A DNA stretch of 57,624 bases from Bacteroidota bacterium (GTDB lineage Bacteria > Bacteroidota > Bacteroidia > UKL13-3): the NCBI GenBank assembly GCA_947492885.1, contig CANLPK010000009.1:1-57624 (forward strand). The letters run 5' to 3'. The notes beneath the pieces were generated by a model. That model searched no databases. It was not told the DNA's origin and worked only from the letters and a program-made list of their open reading frames with translations. A program made the translations under genes and the position numbers. Below, one piece after another: positions 20,901-28,574 of this stretch. Every line of letters begins with the position of its first letter. The stretch's first letter is position 1.

Positions 20901-23012
20901 ATTTTGATAAGTTTCCACATCATGAATAGATCGTCCTCTCTTACTTAAATCAATATTGCGAATGATTTTTCCACTATAAGGATCAAATAACGAAACCGCA
21001 TTGGCGGAGGCCACAGCCAAGCTATTTCCTTGAGCAGTAAAGGCAATTCCATTCACTACTTTTGAAGGGGTACTAAATTCACTAAGGAGAAATCCACTTT
21101 TCAAATCGCGAACTTTAACTGTGTTATTATCAACGGTGGCAAGTAAGGTCCCATTGGGGTTGATTACTAATTTTAATGGAGAAGTACTATTGGGCGATTG
21201 CACCACCAATTCTAATTTGGGTTGTAAGATGTTAGAAATAATAGTAGAATCTTGAATATTACCCCTTACGAAATTCGTCCCATAAAACCAGAATTGACTA
21301 TTCGATGGAGCTCTTAAATGCAATGCCTGTAGGGTATCGAGATCATAAGATTGAATGAGCCGATACGTTTGTAAATCCCATAATTTAATGGTGTGATCAA
21401 GCGCACTGCTTAGCATGAATCGACGATTCGGCAATAGGCATAAATCATGGATATATCCATTATGTCCTACCATCAGAAATGGAGTGGATAATACATCACT
21501 CAAATCTTTTTTCACTTCCACCATGCGGCCATAGGATGTTAGTATAAGGGAGGCATCGAGACATATTATTTTCGAAATGCCATCTCCAAATACATTAACA
21601 CTTTTGATGATTTTGAATTCATTAGCATTTGATTTTGCCATCGAAACATCTCCCTTCAAATTCCCCCAGTAAAAGTTATAGCCGTCGAATGCCATCGATG
21701 TAATGCGGCTGCTATCACTTACTAACTTACGTTTTGTACCATCTGAAAGTTTGTAATAATAGATGGTACTATCCATATTATCGGAAGTAAACACCGCTTG
21801 ATTTTTCTCATCTAGTAATAGTGAAGATGGAATTCGAGGAAGTTGTATCGAATAGATTAAGTTCTCTTGCTTTATATCACGAATTTCTACGGAGGCATTG
21901 CTTTTTACAATTGCCACCCAATGTTCGCTGTAGAATATACTATTGGCACTGGATGATGTGATAACGTATTCATGGTTATTTTTCGAATCTGAAAATTTTA
22001 TTTGATTTGGTGAAAGGGAAATACTTTTTCCTGTTGCCAAATGGTCATCGTATAATTCATCATCCAATTGCGAAGCGGTTATTTCCTGATGCAACATTCC
22101 CTCTGAATCAATAATCTGAATGGCATCCCAACTCCATATCACAAACCGCCTCGATTTTAGGGAATAGTTTAATCCATAATAACTATTATCCGTTTTTAGA
22201 ATTGTTTGACTTCCATTATTTGCTACCATTACCAAATTATTATAGGTTTTAATCATAAAAAAGTCTCCCGATTTTTCTAGTGTAAACAGATTTGGCTCAT
22301 TCAGGTTTTTGAATTCATAGGAGGCGCCCAATGCTTTTCCTTGTAGGGTAAAATATTGATAGCTAAAGGGATTGGAGCTTAGTACCACCAAGTATTTTTC
22401 TGTAAGAATGAAACTTTTCAAATGCTCAACAGGAACGCTTGCTTCTTGTTTCATGCTTCTTGAATGATAGATATTCACTTTCTGTTTTTCTTGGATAGCG
22501 AAAAATCTTCCATCGGATGAAAGGCTCACCAAAGTATTAAAAGGCGCTTCGCGAGTACCTAATGCCTCAAATTTTTGATTGGAGCATGAAAAAGTTTTTA
22601 CTGAATTTAGAGAGATGATGGCAATTACTTTGTAGGCAAGATTGAAGGCGTTACTCAAAATTACTTCCTGAATATTTATTGAATCGATGACTTGATGATT
22701 CTTAATATCCAGGAGCTCCATCTTAAAATGATAAATCAATAATAGGCTCGTTTCGTTGACGAAATAAACACCTTCCACTCTTTCATCAATCGGGTAATAA
22801 TAAAGGAGCTCCCCATCACATCCATCCAACACTTTGATGGAAGAAAATTCTTGCGTTAATACCGCCAATAATTTTCCAGATGGGCTTACAGCCACCTTGT
22901 CAATTCTCTGGTTACCGGGCTTTCTGGTACTCACTGTAATATTTTGTGCGTTGGCAGGAAGCACCTGTATTAAAAACAGCAGCAGGAAATAATTTTTAAT
23001 TTTCAAAAACAT
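17928..23012 (-). CDS. Exported WD40-type propeller protein with C-terminal caspase-like peptidase domain
   Basis: The start is taken at 23012 because MFLKIKNYFLLLFLIQVLP is a good signal peptide; a longer frame reaches 23069. The product is 1694 residues. Most of it (to about 1400) is beta-propeller/WD40-like repeats, with one clear repeat (MLSSALDHTIKLWDLQTYRL). An Ig-like strand-rich region follows, then a caspase p20-like domain. The catalytic His lies in ISYSGHGLLD and the catalytic Cys in LLIDACHSGEVD, and the fold opens with YFVGIGIDQFANPKYNL. The expected Arg/Lys-type cleavage preference is family knowledge only. No partner genes are adjacent. The signal peptide suggests a periplasmic or surface location, unlike intracellular metacaspases. 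Targets are unknown. Confidence 0.92.
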   Translation of the reverse strand: MFLKIKNYFLLLFLIQVLPANAQNITVSTRKPGNQRIDKVAVSPSGKLLAVLTQEFSSIKVLDGCDGELLYYYPIDERVEGVYFVNETSLLLIYHFKMELLDIKNHQVIDSINIQEVILSNAFNLAYKVIAIISLNSVKTFSCSNQKFEALGTREAPFNTLVSLSSDGRFFAIQEKQKVNIYHSRSMKQEASVPVEHLKSFILTEKYLVVLSSNPFSYQYFTLQGKALGASYEFKNLNEPNLFTLEKSGDFFMIKTYNNLVMVANNGSQTILKTDNSYYGLNYSLKSRRFVIWSWDAIQIIDSEGMLHQEITASQLDDELYDDHLATGKSISLSPNQIKFSDSKNNHEYVITSSSANSIFYSEHWVAIVKSNASVEIRDIKQENLIYSIQLPRIPSSLLLDEKNQAVFTSDNMDSTIYYYKLSDGTKRKLVSDSSRITSMAFDGYNFYWGNLKGDVSMAKSNANEFKIIKSVNVFGDGISKIICLDASLILTSYGRMVEVKKDLSDVLSTPFLMVGHNGYIHDLCLLPNRRFMLSSALDHTIKLWDLQTYRLIQSYDLDTLQALHLRAPSNSQFWFYGTNFVRGNIQDSTIISNILQPKLELVVQSPNSTSPLKLVINPNGTLLATVDNNTVKVRDLKSGFLLSEFSTPSKVVNGIAFTAQGNSLAVASANAVSLFDPYSGKIIRNIDLSKRGRSIHDVETYQNAIVAMNIHGWHNPLILHKNSGLSLGELFYYTEAEPDKYLLDFKCTLDGSRLVTYGSNYLKVFDLNHNHLFSIPLTGKGKTNTKVVDLMSLSYDGKYILFNDFDEYSNLKIANLNTGVILKEHRGGIGAIGKDGNYIYDIGDSRLCMRNIFNDSNRFLEVQFDGIINNLVYNAAAEIFAVSDNWGNIKILEGRSGAVLSEINRWDQYTYNVIASNDGNRLLFNNRSGLYTIDLSSLEREAIPAENYPLSGVFSPYSDKLFFRNKTTIYSKTFSNRKIDSLFELKLSAKETKAMNISNDAKLLYFTNADDDIIVYEINSGKEVFRFNKYKIKGMDGLVVRDIISAREGYEIKGTAIYTHGNESGFRQVRLSMNEQMPIAFQSPEIRLIRESKDGFDAMRFKLDAKIMSITEDGKYLVYMKKLELYIVDIKTGDTIFNRDNPVMGSITQACFTPNQKYFIIGFEDGTIEVYNFQKQGRQYKYGYESYGLYQETVFKANTNGIESMAVRGSWLIVKGTNAFTTLFDIENGWKKALDMDFIKDEDQIFINASNEYFTTKNALNYIALKKDQAIFPIGQLDIKLNRPDKVLESIHSTDTMLIRSYKNAYGKRLQKLKIDTNTLSNTLELPIAEFKNKSSLPYNQTLPDLKLTLNTSDTSAFIDRVNVWINQVPIWGMNGLSIKSRKLHSFDTSITLILSNGINRIECAITNTRGSESNHTPISINYTPAKNIESKVYFVGIGIDQFANPKYNLRYSCKDIRDLCAKLREKYGAQLIIDTLFNTQVTVANIKALRGKLLNSSVNDKVIISYSGHGLLDRKYNYILSTYSVDFEHPELKGLAYESMEHLLDSIPARKKLLLIDACHSGEVDKDDVISMNQTSDSMGLKKGSQLLEYGDEQSFGLRNSFELMQNVFVNVGQNTGAVIISAAAGNQFALENGNLQNGVFTYTILEALNQYPTIKIGALRKTVSERVSLLTNGLQKPTFRNETMAVDWDVW

Positions 23013-23161
23013 GTAGGTTGCGTAAATATAGAATTGGGAATTACATTTTTGCTTCTGTAAATAAAACAAAAAAATAGTGGGATAAGAAAAATCATTACCG
23101 AATATTACTAGAATTAAAGTTTCAATTTTGCAACCCTAAATAATTTATTTACTTTTCACAC

Positions 23162-24190
23162 ATGAATCGTCGACAACTCCTCGCATCCTTGGGCATTTCA
23201 GGACTGGCGCTCTCCTTGAAAGGCCGCTCACAAAGCATTGCTTCTATTACAAAACCAGTAAATAAACCCATTGTTCTTAGCACTTGGTATAACCAATCGA
23301 AATCCGCCAATATACCCGCATGGAAAATATTAACAGAAGGTGGTACCGCCCTCGATGCCGTGGAAGCAGGAGTGCAAGTATCGGAGAATGATCCAGAAAA
23401 TTGTTGCGTTGGCTTGGGTGCCAACCCCGATAGAGATGGGATTGTTACCTTGGATGCATGTATCATGGATCACAAGTATCAGATTGGAAGCGTGGCAGCA
23501 TTGGAACAAATAAAGAGCCCCGTTCATGTGGCACGTTTGGTGATGGAAAAAACACCCCATGTGATGCTGGTTGGTATGGGTGCACAACAATTTGCAGTAC
23601 AAAATGGGATGAAGCTTCAAGGACTCGAACTTAGCTTTCATGCAAAGAGAGCCTATGAAGAATGGTTGCGTAAAAGTGAATATAAACCTGTGATGAATAT
23701 TGAGAAGGGACATGGTCCTTATATTGCACCGGGCGATGAAGCCAATGAATATAACCATGATACGATTGGAATGATTGCCATGGATAAGAACGGGAACCTA
23801 AGCGGAGCTTGCACTACCAGTGGTATGGGATTTAAAATGAGAGGCCGTATTGGCGATTCGCCTATTATTGGCGCAGGCCTATATGTTGATAATGAAGTGG
23901 GAGCTGCAACGGCTACTGGACAAGGCGAAGAGGTAATTAGAATTTGTGGTAGTTTTTTGGTGGTGGAATTTATGCGCCAAGGAATGAGTCCGGAACAAGC
24001 GTGTAAAAAAGCTGTTGAACGCATAAAGAAGAATACGCCCAAAGATGCAAATACAATTCAGGTTGGATTTATTGCCATCAATAAAAAAGGTGAATATGGA
24101 GGCTATGCATTGCATCGTAATTTTGATTATGGTGTGACTGATGGGAATGGAGATACAAAAAAAATCGATAGCAAATTTATGATGCAGTAA
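23162..24190 (+). CDS. N4-(beta-N-acetylglucosaminyl)-L-asparaginase (Ntn-hydrolase, glycosylasparaginase family)
   Basis: This 342-residue protein cleaves the link between asparagine and N-acetylglucosamine in glycoprotein remnants, or acts on related isoaspartyl substrates. The N-terminus MNRRQLLASLGISGLAL looks like a Tat-type signal (RR plus hydrophobic stretch), as in many Bacteroidota homologues. The autoproteolytic nucleophile is Thr201 in NHDTIGM. The downstream GACTTSGMGFKMRGRIGDSP segment and GAATATGQGE match the family's substrate and oxyanion residues. The length fits the family. cutC follows 57 bp later and is a plausible operon partner. Confidence 0.93.
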   Translation: MNRRQLLASLGISGLALSLKGRSQSIASITKPVNKPIVLSTWYNQSKSANIPAWKILTEGGTALDAVEAGVQVSENDPENCCVGLGANPDRDGIVTLDACIMDHKYQIGSVAALEQIKSPVHVARLVMEKTPHVMLVGMGAQQFAVQNGMKLQGLELSFHAKRAYEEWLRKSEYKPVMNIEKGHGPYIAPGDEANEYNHDTIGMIAMDKNGNLSGACTTSGMGFKMRGRIGDSPIIGAGLYVDNEVGAATATGQGEEVIRICGSFLVVEFMRQGMSPEQACKKAVERIKKNTPKDANTIQVGFIAINKKGEYGGYALHRNFDYGVTDGNGDTKKIDSKFMMQ

Positions 24191-24247
24191 TTAAAATGCG
24201 AATAGTAAATGAATTTCAAAATTAAAAGTCATTAAATATTATCACTC

Positions 24248-24961
24248 ATGATTACGCTCGAAATAGCATGTAATAGTTTTACCTCTTGCCTTCACGCAGC
24301 GCAAGGTGGGGCACAGCGCATCGAGCTTTTCGAAAATCTATCTGAAGGTGGATGTACCCCCTCTTATGGTATGATAAAGCAGGTGAAGGAGAAAATAAAG
24401 CTACCTATTTATGTGATGATACGTGCCCGTGGTGGTAACTTTGTTTATTCTGATAACGAACTTGAAATCATGATTCATGATGTGATGATTTGTAGGGAAC
24501 TGGGTGTGAACGGAATTGTATTTGGAGCACTTCATGAAAATGGAAGCGTCAACGAAGAAGCATGCAGGCATATTCTAAAAGCGTGGAATCATGGTCCAGC
24601 CACTTTTCATCGTGCCATCGATGCTAGTGATAATTTAATTACCGCGGCTGGAACCATCATCGACCTTGGCTTTGAGAGAATTCTTACCAGCGGAGGTAAA
24701 TCAACGGCATGGGAAGGAATGACAGCAATTGCAGCAATGCAAAATAAATATGGCCATCGAATAGAAATACAGGCGGGGTCGGGAATCACAGCCGAAAATG
24801 CCGCAGCCATAGTGGCAAAAACGGAAGTGCGCAGTGTTCACGCGACTTGTAAAATGAATATTGCAGAAATTGCATCCAGTCAAAGTATAACTATAAATCC
24901 CACTCAAGTAACGAGTTTGGAAAAAGTAATGGAATTACGAAAGGTGCTCGATCTAATTTAA
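24248..24961 (+). CDS. cutC: CutC family protein (copper homeostasis family)
   Basis: This 237-residue TIM-barrel protein has the complete family signature: LEIACNSFTSCLHAAQGGAQ, ENLSEGGCTPSYGMI, VMIRARGGNFVYSD, GALHENGSVN, FHRAIDAS and ILTSGGKSTAWEG. It is cytosolic. The family name comes from a copper-tolerance phenotype in E. coli that has since been disputed, so the reaction is not established. It follows the glycosylasparaginase gene. Confidence 0.96.
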   Translation: MITLEIACNSFTSCLHAAQGGAQRIELFENLSEGGCTPSYGMIKQVKEKIKLPIYVMIRARGGNFVYSDNELEIMIHDVMICRELGVNGIVFGALHENGSVNEEACRHILKAWNHGPATFHRAIDASDNLITAAGTIIDLGFERILTSGGKSTAWEGMTAIAAMQNKYGHRIEIQAGSGITAENAAAIVAKTEVRSVHATCKMNIAEIASSQSITINPTQVTSLEKVMELRKVLDLI

Positions 24962-25114
24962 TTGAAATTCAAACTAGGAGATTCAGAATCTCGTTTAATT
25001 ACTTTCATCTAAATTATTTTATATCTTAATAATAATCTTATTTTGAATTCACATATTTAGTAAATTTAATCATAGTTTTTGCTAATTAACAATAAGGAAA
25101 ACCAAACTATAAAC

Positions 25115-26146
25115 ATGCAAATAGGGATTGATAGTTTCGCTGCAGCAGGCAGCATCACCGATAACGGAGTTAACCGTACCAATGCTATTTCTCAGCTTCT
25201 CGAACGTATTGAACACGCTGATACCTGTGGACTTCATGTATTCGGAATTGGAGAACATCACCGAAAAGAATTTTTGGATTCGGCTACTGTTGTGATCTTG
25301 GCTGCAGCAGCTGCACGCACTAAAAATATTATACTTACCAGCGCGGTAACCGTGCTTAGCGCTGCCGATCCAGTGCGTGTTTTTCAAGAGTTTGCTACGC
25401 TTGATTTGATTTCAAAAGGTCGCGCTGAAATTGTGGTGGGGCGTGGTTCATTCACGGAAGCCTTCCCTTTATTTGGTTTAAATCTGCAGGAATATGATGC
25501 CCTCTTCATTGAGAAATTGGGACTCTTGCTAAATATACGCGATAATGAAGAAGTGAATTGGAGTGGACGTTTCAGACCCGCATTGGAGGAACAGTCAATC
25601 TATCCTCGACCCTTGCAAGAAACGATGCCAATATGGTTGGGTGTTGGTGGTACGCCCCAATCGTTTGCACGTGCTGGTGCTATGGGATTGCCATTGATGG
25701 TGGCAGTTATTGGTGGGGAAACACATCGCTTTCGTCCTTTAGTTGATTTGTATCGGCAGGCTGGAGCCCAAGCAGGGCATGCGCCAGAAAAGCTTCAGGT
25801 TGGATTACATTCTTTAGGATTCGTGGCTAATACGAGCGAAGAAGCAGTGAATACCTATTATCCGGGTTATGCCGAAACCTTCACCCGTATTGGGAAAGAA
25901 CGTGGTTGGCCTCCTGTGAGTCGCCCTCGCTTTGATGCACAAAATGGTCCAACAGGCGCGTTACTGGTGGGAAGTGCGGAGGAGGTAGCCGAAAAAATTC
26001 TCCGACATAGTGAAGCCTTAGGAGGCATATCACGCTTCACTTTTCAAATGGATAACGCCGATATTCTACATGATAAATTGATGCAGTCAATCGAACTCAT
26101 TGGAAAGAAAGTGATACCCTTAGTGAATGCAGGTTTGAAATCATAA
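25115..26146 (+). CDS. LLM-class flavin-dependent oxidoreductase
   Basis: This 343-residue protein is a bacterial-luciferase-like TIM barrel that uses reduced flavin. The ATG at 25115 is chosen because the frame upstream (from TTG at 25079) has no good start, and MQIGIDSFAAAG is the typical N-terminus. Motifs include GIGEHHRKEFLDSA (the EHH segment), SAVTVLSAADPVRVFQEFATLDLISKGRAEIVVGRGS, and PIWLGVGGTPQSFARAGAMGLPLMVAVIGG. The substrate is unknown. It appears to be monocistronic, with AT-rich spacers on both sides. Confidence 0.95.
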   Translation: MQIGIDSFAAAGSITDNGVNRTNAISQLLERIEHADTCGLHVFGIGEHHRKEFLDSATVVILAAAAARTKNIILTSAVTVLSAADPVRVFQEFATLDLISKGRAEIVVGRGSFTEAFPLFGLNLQEYDALFIEKLGLLLNIRDNEEVNWSGRFRPALEEQSIYPRPLQETMPIWLGVGGTPQSFARAGAMGLPLMVAVIGGETHRFRPLVDLYRQAGAQAGHAPEKLQVGLHSLGFVANTSEEAVNTYYPGYAETFTRIGKERGWPPVSRPRFDAQNGPTGALLVGSAEEVAEKILRHSEALGGISRFTFQMDNADILHDKLMQSIELIGKKVIPLVNAGLKS

Positions 26147-26261
26147 TTAGCACTTTCATACTTTTCTATTTCTATTACTTATGTACTGCTATTAATATTG
26201 CCTAAAAAGGAGTATTGGAAATTTCATTTGCAGTTTTTTTATTAACCTCACGAGAAAATTA

Positions 26262-26481
26262 ATGAACCATCGATTATTTCACTTTTTGATTTTATTTATA
26301 ATTCCTTTACTTGTATTTAGTCAAACCAAAACCAAGAAAGACTCTTTTAAACGGGAAAGAATACTTCCATCTAGAAAGGGATAACTATTTACATTTAGCA
26401 TTTACGAATATATACTCGTTTCCATCTATAAATTTCATTACGATAGCTATGAACAAGCTTTTAAAAACCTATAATCGGTGA
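26262..26481 (+). pseudogene. Possible frameshifted small exported-protein gene
   Basis: An ATG at 26262 opens a 40-residue frame (stop at 26382-26384) that begins with a clear signal peptide (MNHRLFHFLILFIIPLLVFSQ). The downstream frame reads sensibly to a stop at 26479-26481 (NGKEYFHLERDNYLHLAF ...) if one base is gained or lost in the run CTCTTTTAAACGGG near 26342-26355. The two parts together would make a small exported protein of about 72 residues. Either this is a decayed gene or the 40-residue peptide is genuine. It is the only coding signal in the 409-bp gap between the flavin oxidoreductase and P450 genes. Confidence 0.35.
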
Positions 26482-26555
26482 ATGAATTTTGAATTTGTAT
26501 TGGGATGAACCTTAGCTCTTGGGAGGAATAATAAAATCTTTCTGGAAATATTGCA

Positions 26556-27623
26556 CTAAAGTGAATTCATTCTTACAACCCCCTGAATCCCTTTACTTCC
26601 GCCCCATTGAATTGAATTCATATCGAGTTGTATACTGGGGAAATGCTTTAAAATACTTTCAGGAATAATTTGAAGAGCTGCACGAATGAGTGGAGCACCT
26701 AGGCAAGCATGTATTCCATATCCCAAACTAACTTGTGCCACTGCAGGGCGTTTTAATTGTAGTTGATGCGGACATTCAAATTGCAATGAATCCATATTGG
26801 CAGAAATTAAAAACAAGGCCAATCTATCTCCACGCTTGAAGGCGTAATCGTTTATTGAGCCATCTTCTAAAGCCATTCTGTACACGTATTGTGCAGGGCC
26901 TGCATAACGTAATAACTCGTTTATGCTTTGTGGTGGCGATTGTAAGTATTGTGTTCGCGCTTCATCATCAGTAAATAAAGCGAGCATAACATTTGAAAGT
27001 AGTAATGGAAGCGAAGTGGCCAGGCCTGTAAATAATTGCACCAAGGGTGCTACAAGCATTGCAGGAGAAACAGTTTTTTGTGCAAGGGTATTTATAAAAT
27101 CGGTTTGACGCTGTGGGGATAGATGATTTAGTTTATCGAAGAAAAAATTGGTGAGGAAGGTGGTGGCCACGTGGGCTTGAAGCGGCTCGTTGGTATCATT
27201 CATTAAAAATAATTCATGGGCCGCGTCAAGTAATAAAGGTGCTTCCTTTTGTGTAATGCCGCCATCGGTTAATACTATAGCAAGTTGCTGGCAACAAGGC
27301 AAAATAATATCTTGATAGATATCGATATTGGATTTGGTTAGAACACTTAGGCAACGAGCATCAATTGCTGTATGCATTTTATTTCTAACCCATGGCAGTT
27401 CTTGTTGAAAGGCATCAATAATAACTGGATTTGAAGAGGCTAGCTCCAAGGGATTACTTGGGATGGACAATTGTTCTTTTTGGTTACTTGCCCCAACCAC
27501 CGCAAATCTCGGGTCGCTCAAGATGGATAATACCAATTGGTAAGAATGAATCTTCCATGCATTTAAATCAGGGCTCCATTCCATGATTGGTGGCGGGTTC
27601 TGATTTAGATTGGGATGGAGCAT
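26556..27623 (-). CDS. Cytochrome P450 family protein with atypical oxygen-binding motif
   Basis: This 355-residue soluble protein has the P450 haem-thiolate loop SLGYGIHACLGAPLIR with Cys307, the ExxR core helix (NELLRY), and the start AWKIHSYQLVLSILSDPRFAV typical of bacterial P450s. Two departures are visible. The loop Phe is Leu (LGYG), and the I-helix motif, usually (A/G)Gx(D/E)T(T/S), reads TGLATS, so the acidic partner is Ala. This may alter oxygen activation or indicate peroxide use or a non-monooxygenase role. It is slightly shorter than the usual 380-410 residues. No ferredoxin or reductase gene is adjacent. The substrate is unknown. Confidence 0.87.
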   Translation of the reverse strand: MLHPNLNQNPPPIMEWSPDLNAWKIHSYQLVLSILSDPRFAVVGASNQKEQLSIPSNPLELASSNPVIIDAFQQELPWVRNKMHTAIDARCLSVLTKSNIDIYQDIILPCCQQLAIVLTDGGITQKEAPLLLDAAHELFLMNDTNEPLQAHVATTFLTNFFFDKLNHLSPQRQTDFINTLAQKTVSPAMLVAPLVQLFTGLATSLPLLLSNVMLALFTDDEARTQYLQSPPQSINELLRYAGPAQYVYRMALEDGSINDYAFKRGDRLALFLISANMDSLQFECPHQLQLKRPAVAQVSLGYGIHACLGAPLIRAALQIIPESILKHFPSIQLDMNSIQWGGSKGIQGVVRMNSL

Positions 27624-27805
27624 GCGCCTTAATTCTTGTTGATATATCTCTGGGCAAGATAGGAAAAGAATGGGATTGGTGTCATTGTAATTTTTAATGT
27701 TGATAGTATAATTTATGGTGGATATTATCTAGAGCTAATGAGGATACCTTTCTTCACATAGGAGCTTTCATCTGCTGAAAATTCAATTACTTTGCATTGA
27801 GTATT

Positions 27806-28219
27806 ATGCCCACAATAAAGAAACCGAAGACCCCTAAACCTGTTACCCAGCCTCAAATTAGTGAGTCGGTCCGGCAGGAGTTGGCCAGTAAGCCAATAAC
27901 CGAGTCGCAGGTGGTAGTGCATTGTGAATACACCGCTCAAATATTTGATGATCAAATTCGTATTTGGAGATCCACCCATTTATTAGATAATGATTCGAGT
28001 CATTGCAGCGATTTGGTCGCCTCCGAGAATATCACGCTCTACCCGCAATGGATGCCAGTGAAGGCCATGGAAACGGTGCGATTCACACTGATCTTCACCG
28101 GGCTTCCAAAGTCATGCAAGAGCTTCGATTTAATCGAATTTATTCCCGAATCGGGAGGTTTCGAATTTCTAAATATCCGCAGAAACAAAACCGATGTTTA
28201 TTTTTTAGTTATTGGATAG
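27806..28219 (+). CDS. Hypothetical protein
   Basis: This 137-residue protein starts at the ATG at 27806; an in-frame TTG lies 9 bp upstream. The first 20 residues are Pro/Lys/Thr rich (MPTIKKPKTPKPVTQPQ), without a signal peptide or membrane helix. The rest is predicted to be mostly beta strands (SQVVVHCEYTAQIFDDQIRIW, METVRFTLIFTGLP, FEFLNIRRNKTDVYFLVIG). I do not recognise a family. It is divergent from the P450 gene and has no close downstream partner. Confidence 0.7.
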   Translation: MPTIKKPKTPKPVTQPQISESVRQELASKPITESQVVVHCEYTAQIFDDQIRIWRSTHLLDNDSSHCSDLVASENITLYPQWMPVKAMETVRFTLIFTGLPKSCKSFDLIEFIPESGGFEFLNIRRNKTDVYFLVIG

Positions 28220-28571
28220 TTAATAATTTATTTTTTATCAAGGAAAGGGGTTTAATTCAGACTTGATTCCCAGGCTGAAAATAAAATTGTAACGATTTTT
28301 TCGACCTAAATCTTCAAATTCTCCACCGCTAGAATATGATAATTCCCAATTTAAGACGAACTAATATTTAGCCTGAAATTTTCGCCATTAAATTAAGGAA
28401 AGGGAGTCTGAATCCTGGTTTTTGAGGCTGAATTTGTATCCTTAATAGTCTAAAATTTGCATTCATAAAGCAAGAATTTTGGCAATATTCTACGGTATTC
28501 AAAATATCTAATTAAATGTATACTTTTGAACCTTATAACAAATAACACTGTAAACTATAAAGCTATTATTA
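28220..28571. other. AT-rich intergenic stretch with a weak internal repeat
   Basis: No coding frame is supported. Two segments beginning AAGGAAAGGG and containing AGGCTGAA about 25-35 bp later (near 28241 and 28393) resemble each other loosely. The right end holds the presumed promoter of the signalling operon. Confidence 0.5.
28521..28528 (+). promoter_or_regulatory. Possible -7 element (TACTTTTG) for the signalling operon
   Basis: A perfect TAnnTTTG lies 47 bp before the ATG at 28575. No TTG is found at the standard -33 distance. Confidence 0.4.
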
Positions 28572-28574
28572 TTG

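Noticed and set aside
23013-23069. Earlier start for the caspase-like protein
   Set aside because: It would put 19 polar and aromatic residues before an otherwise ideal signal peptide. The ATG at 23012 is preferred.
23330-23758. Antisense frame inside the glycosylasparaginase gene
   Set aside because: It lies wholly within a well-supported gene on the other strand and has low-complexity composition typical of a shadow frame.
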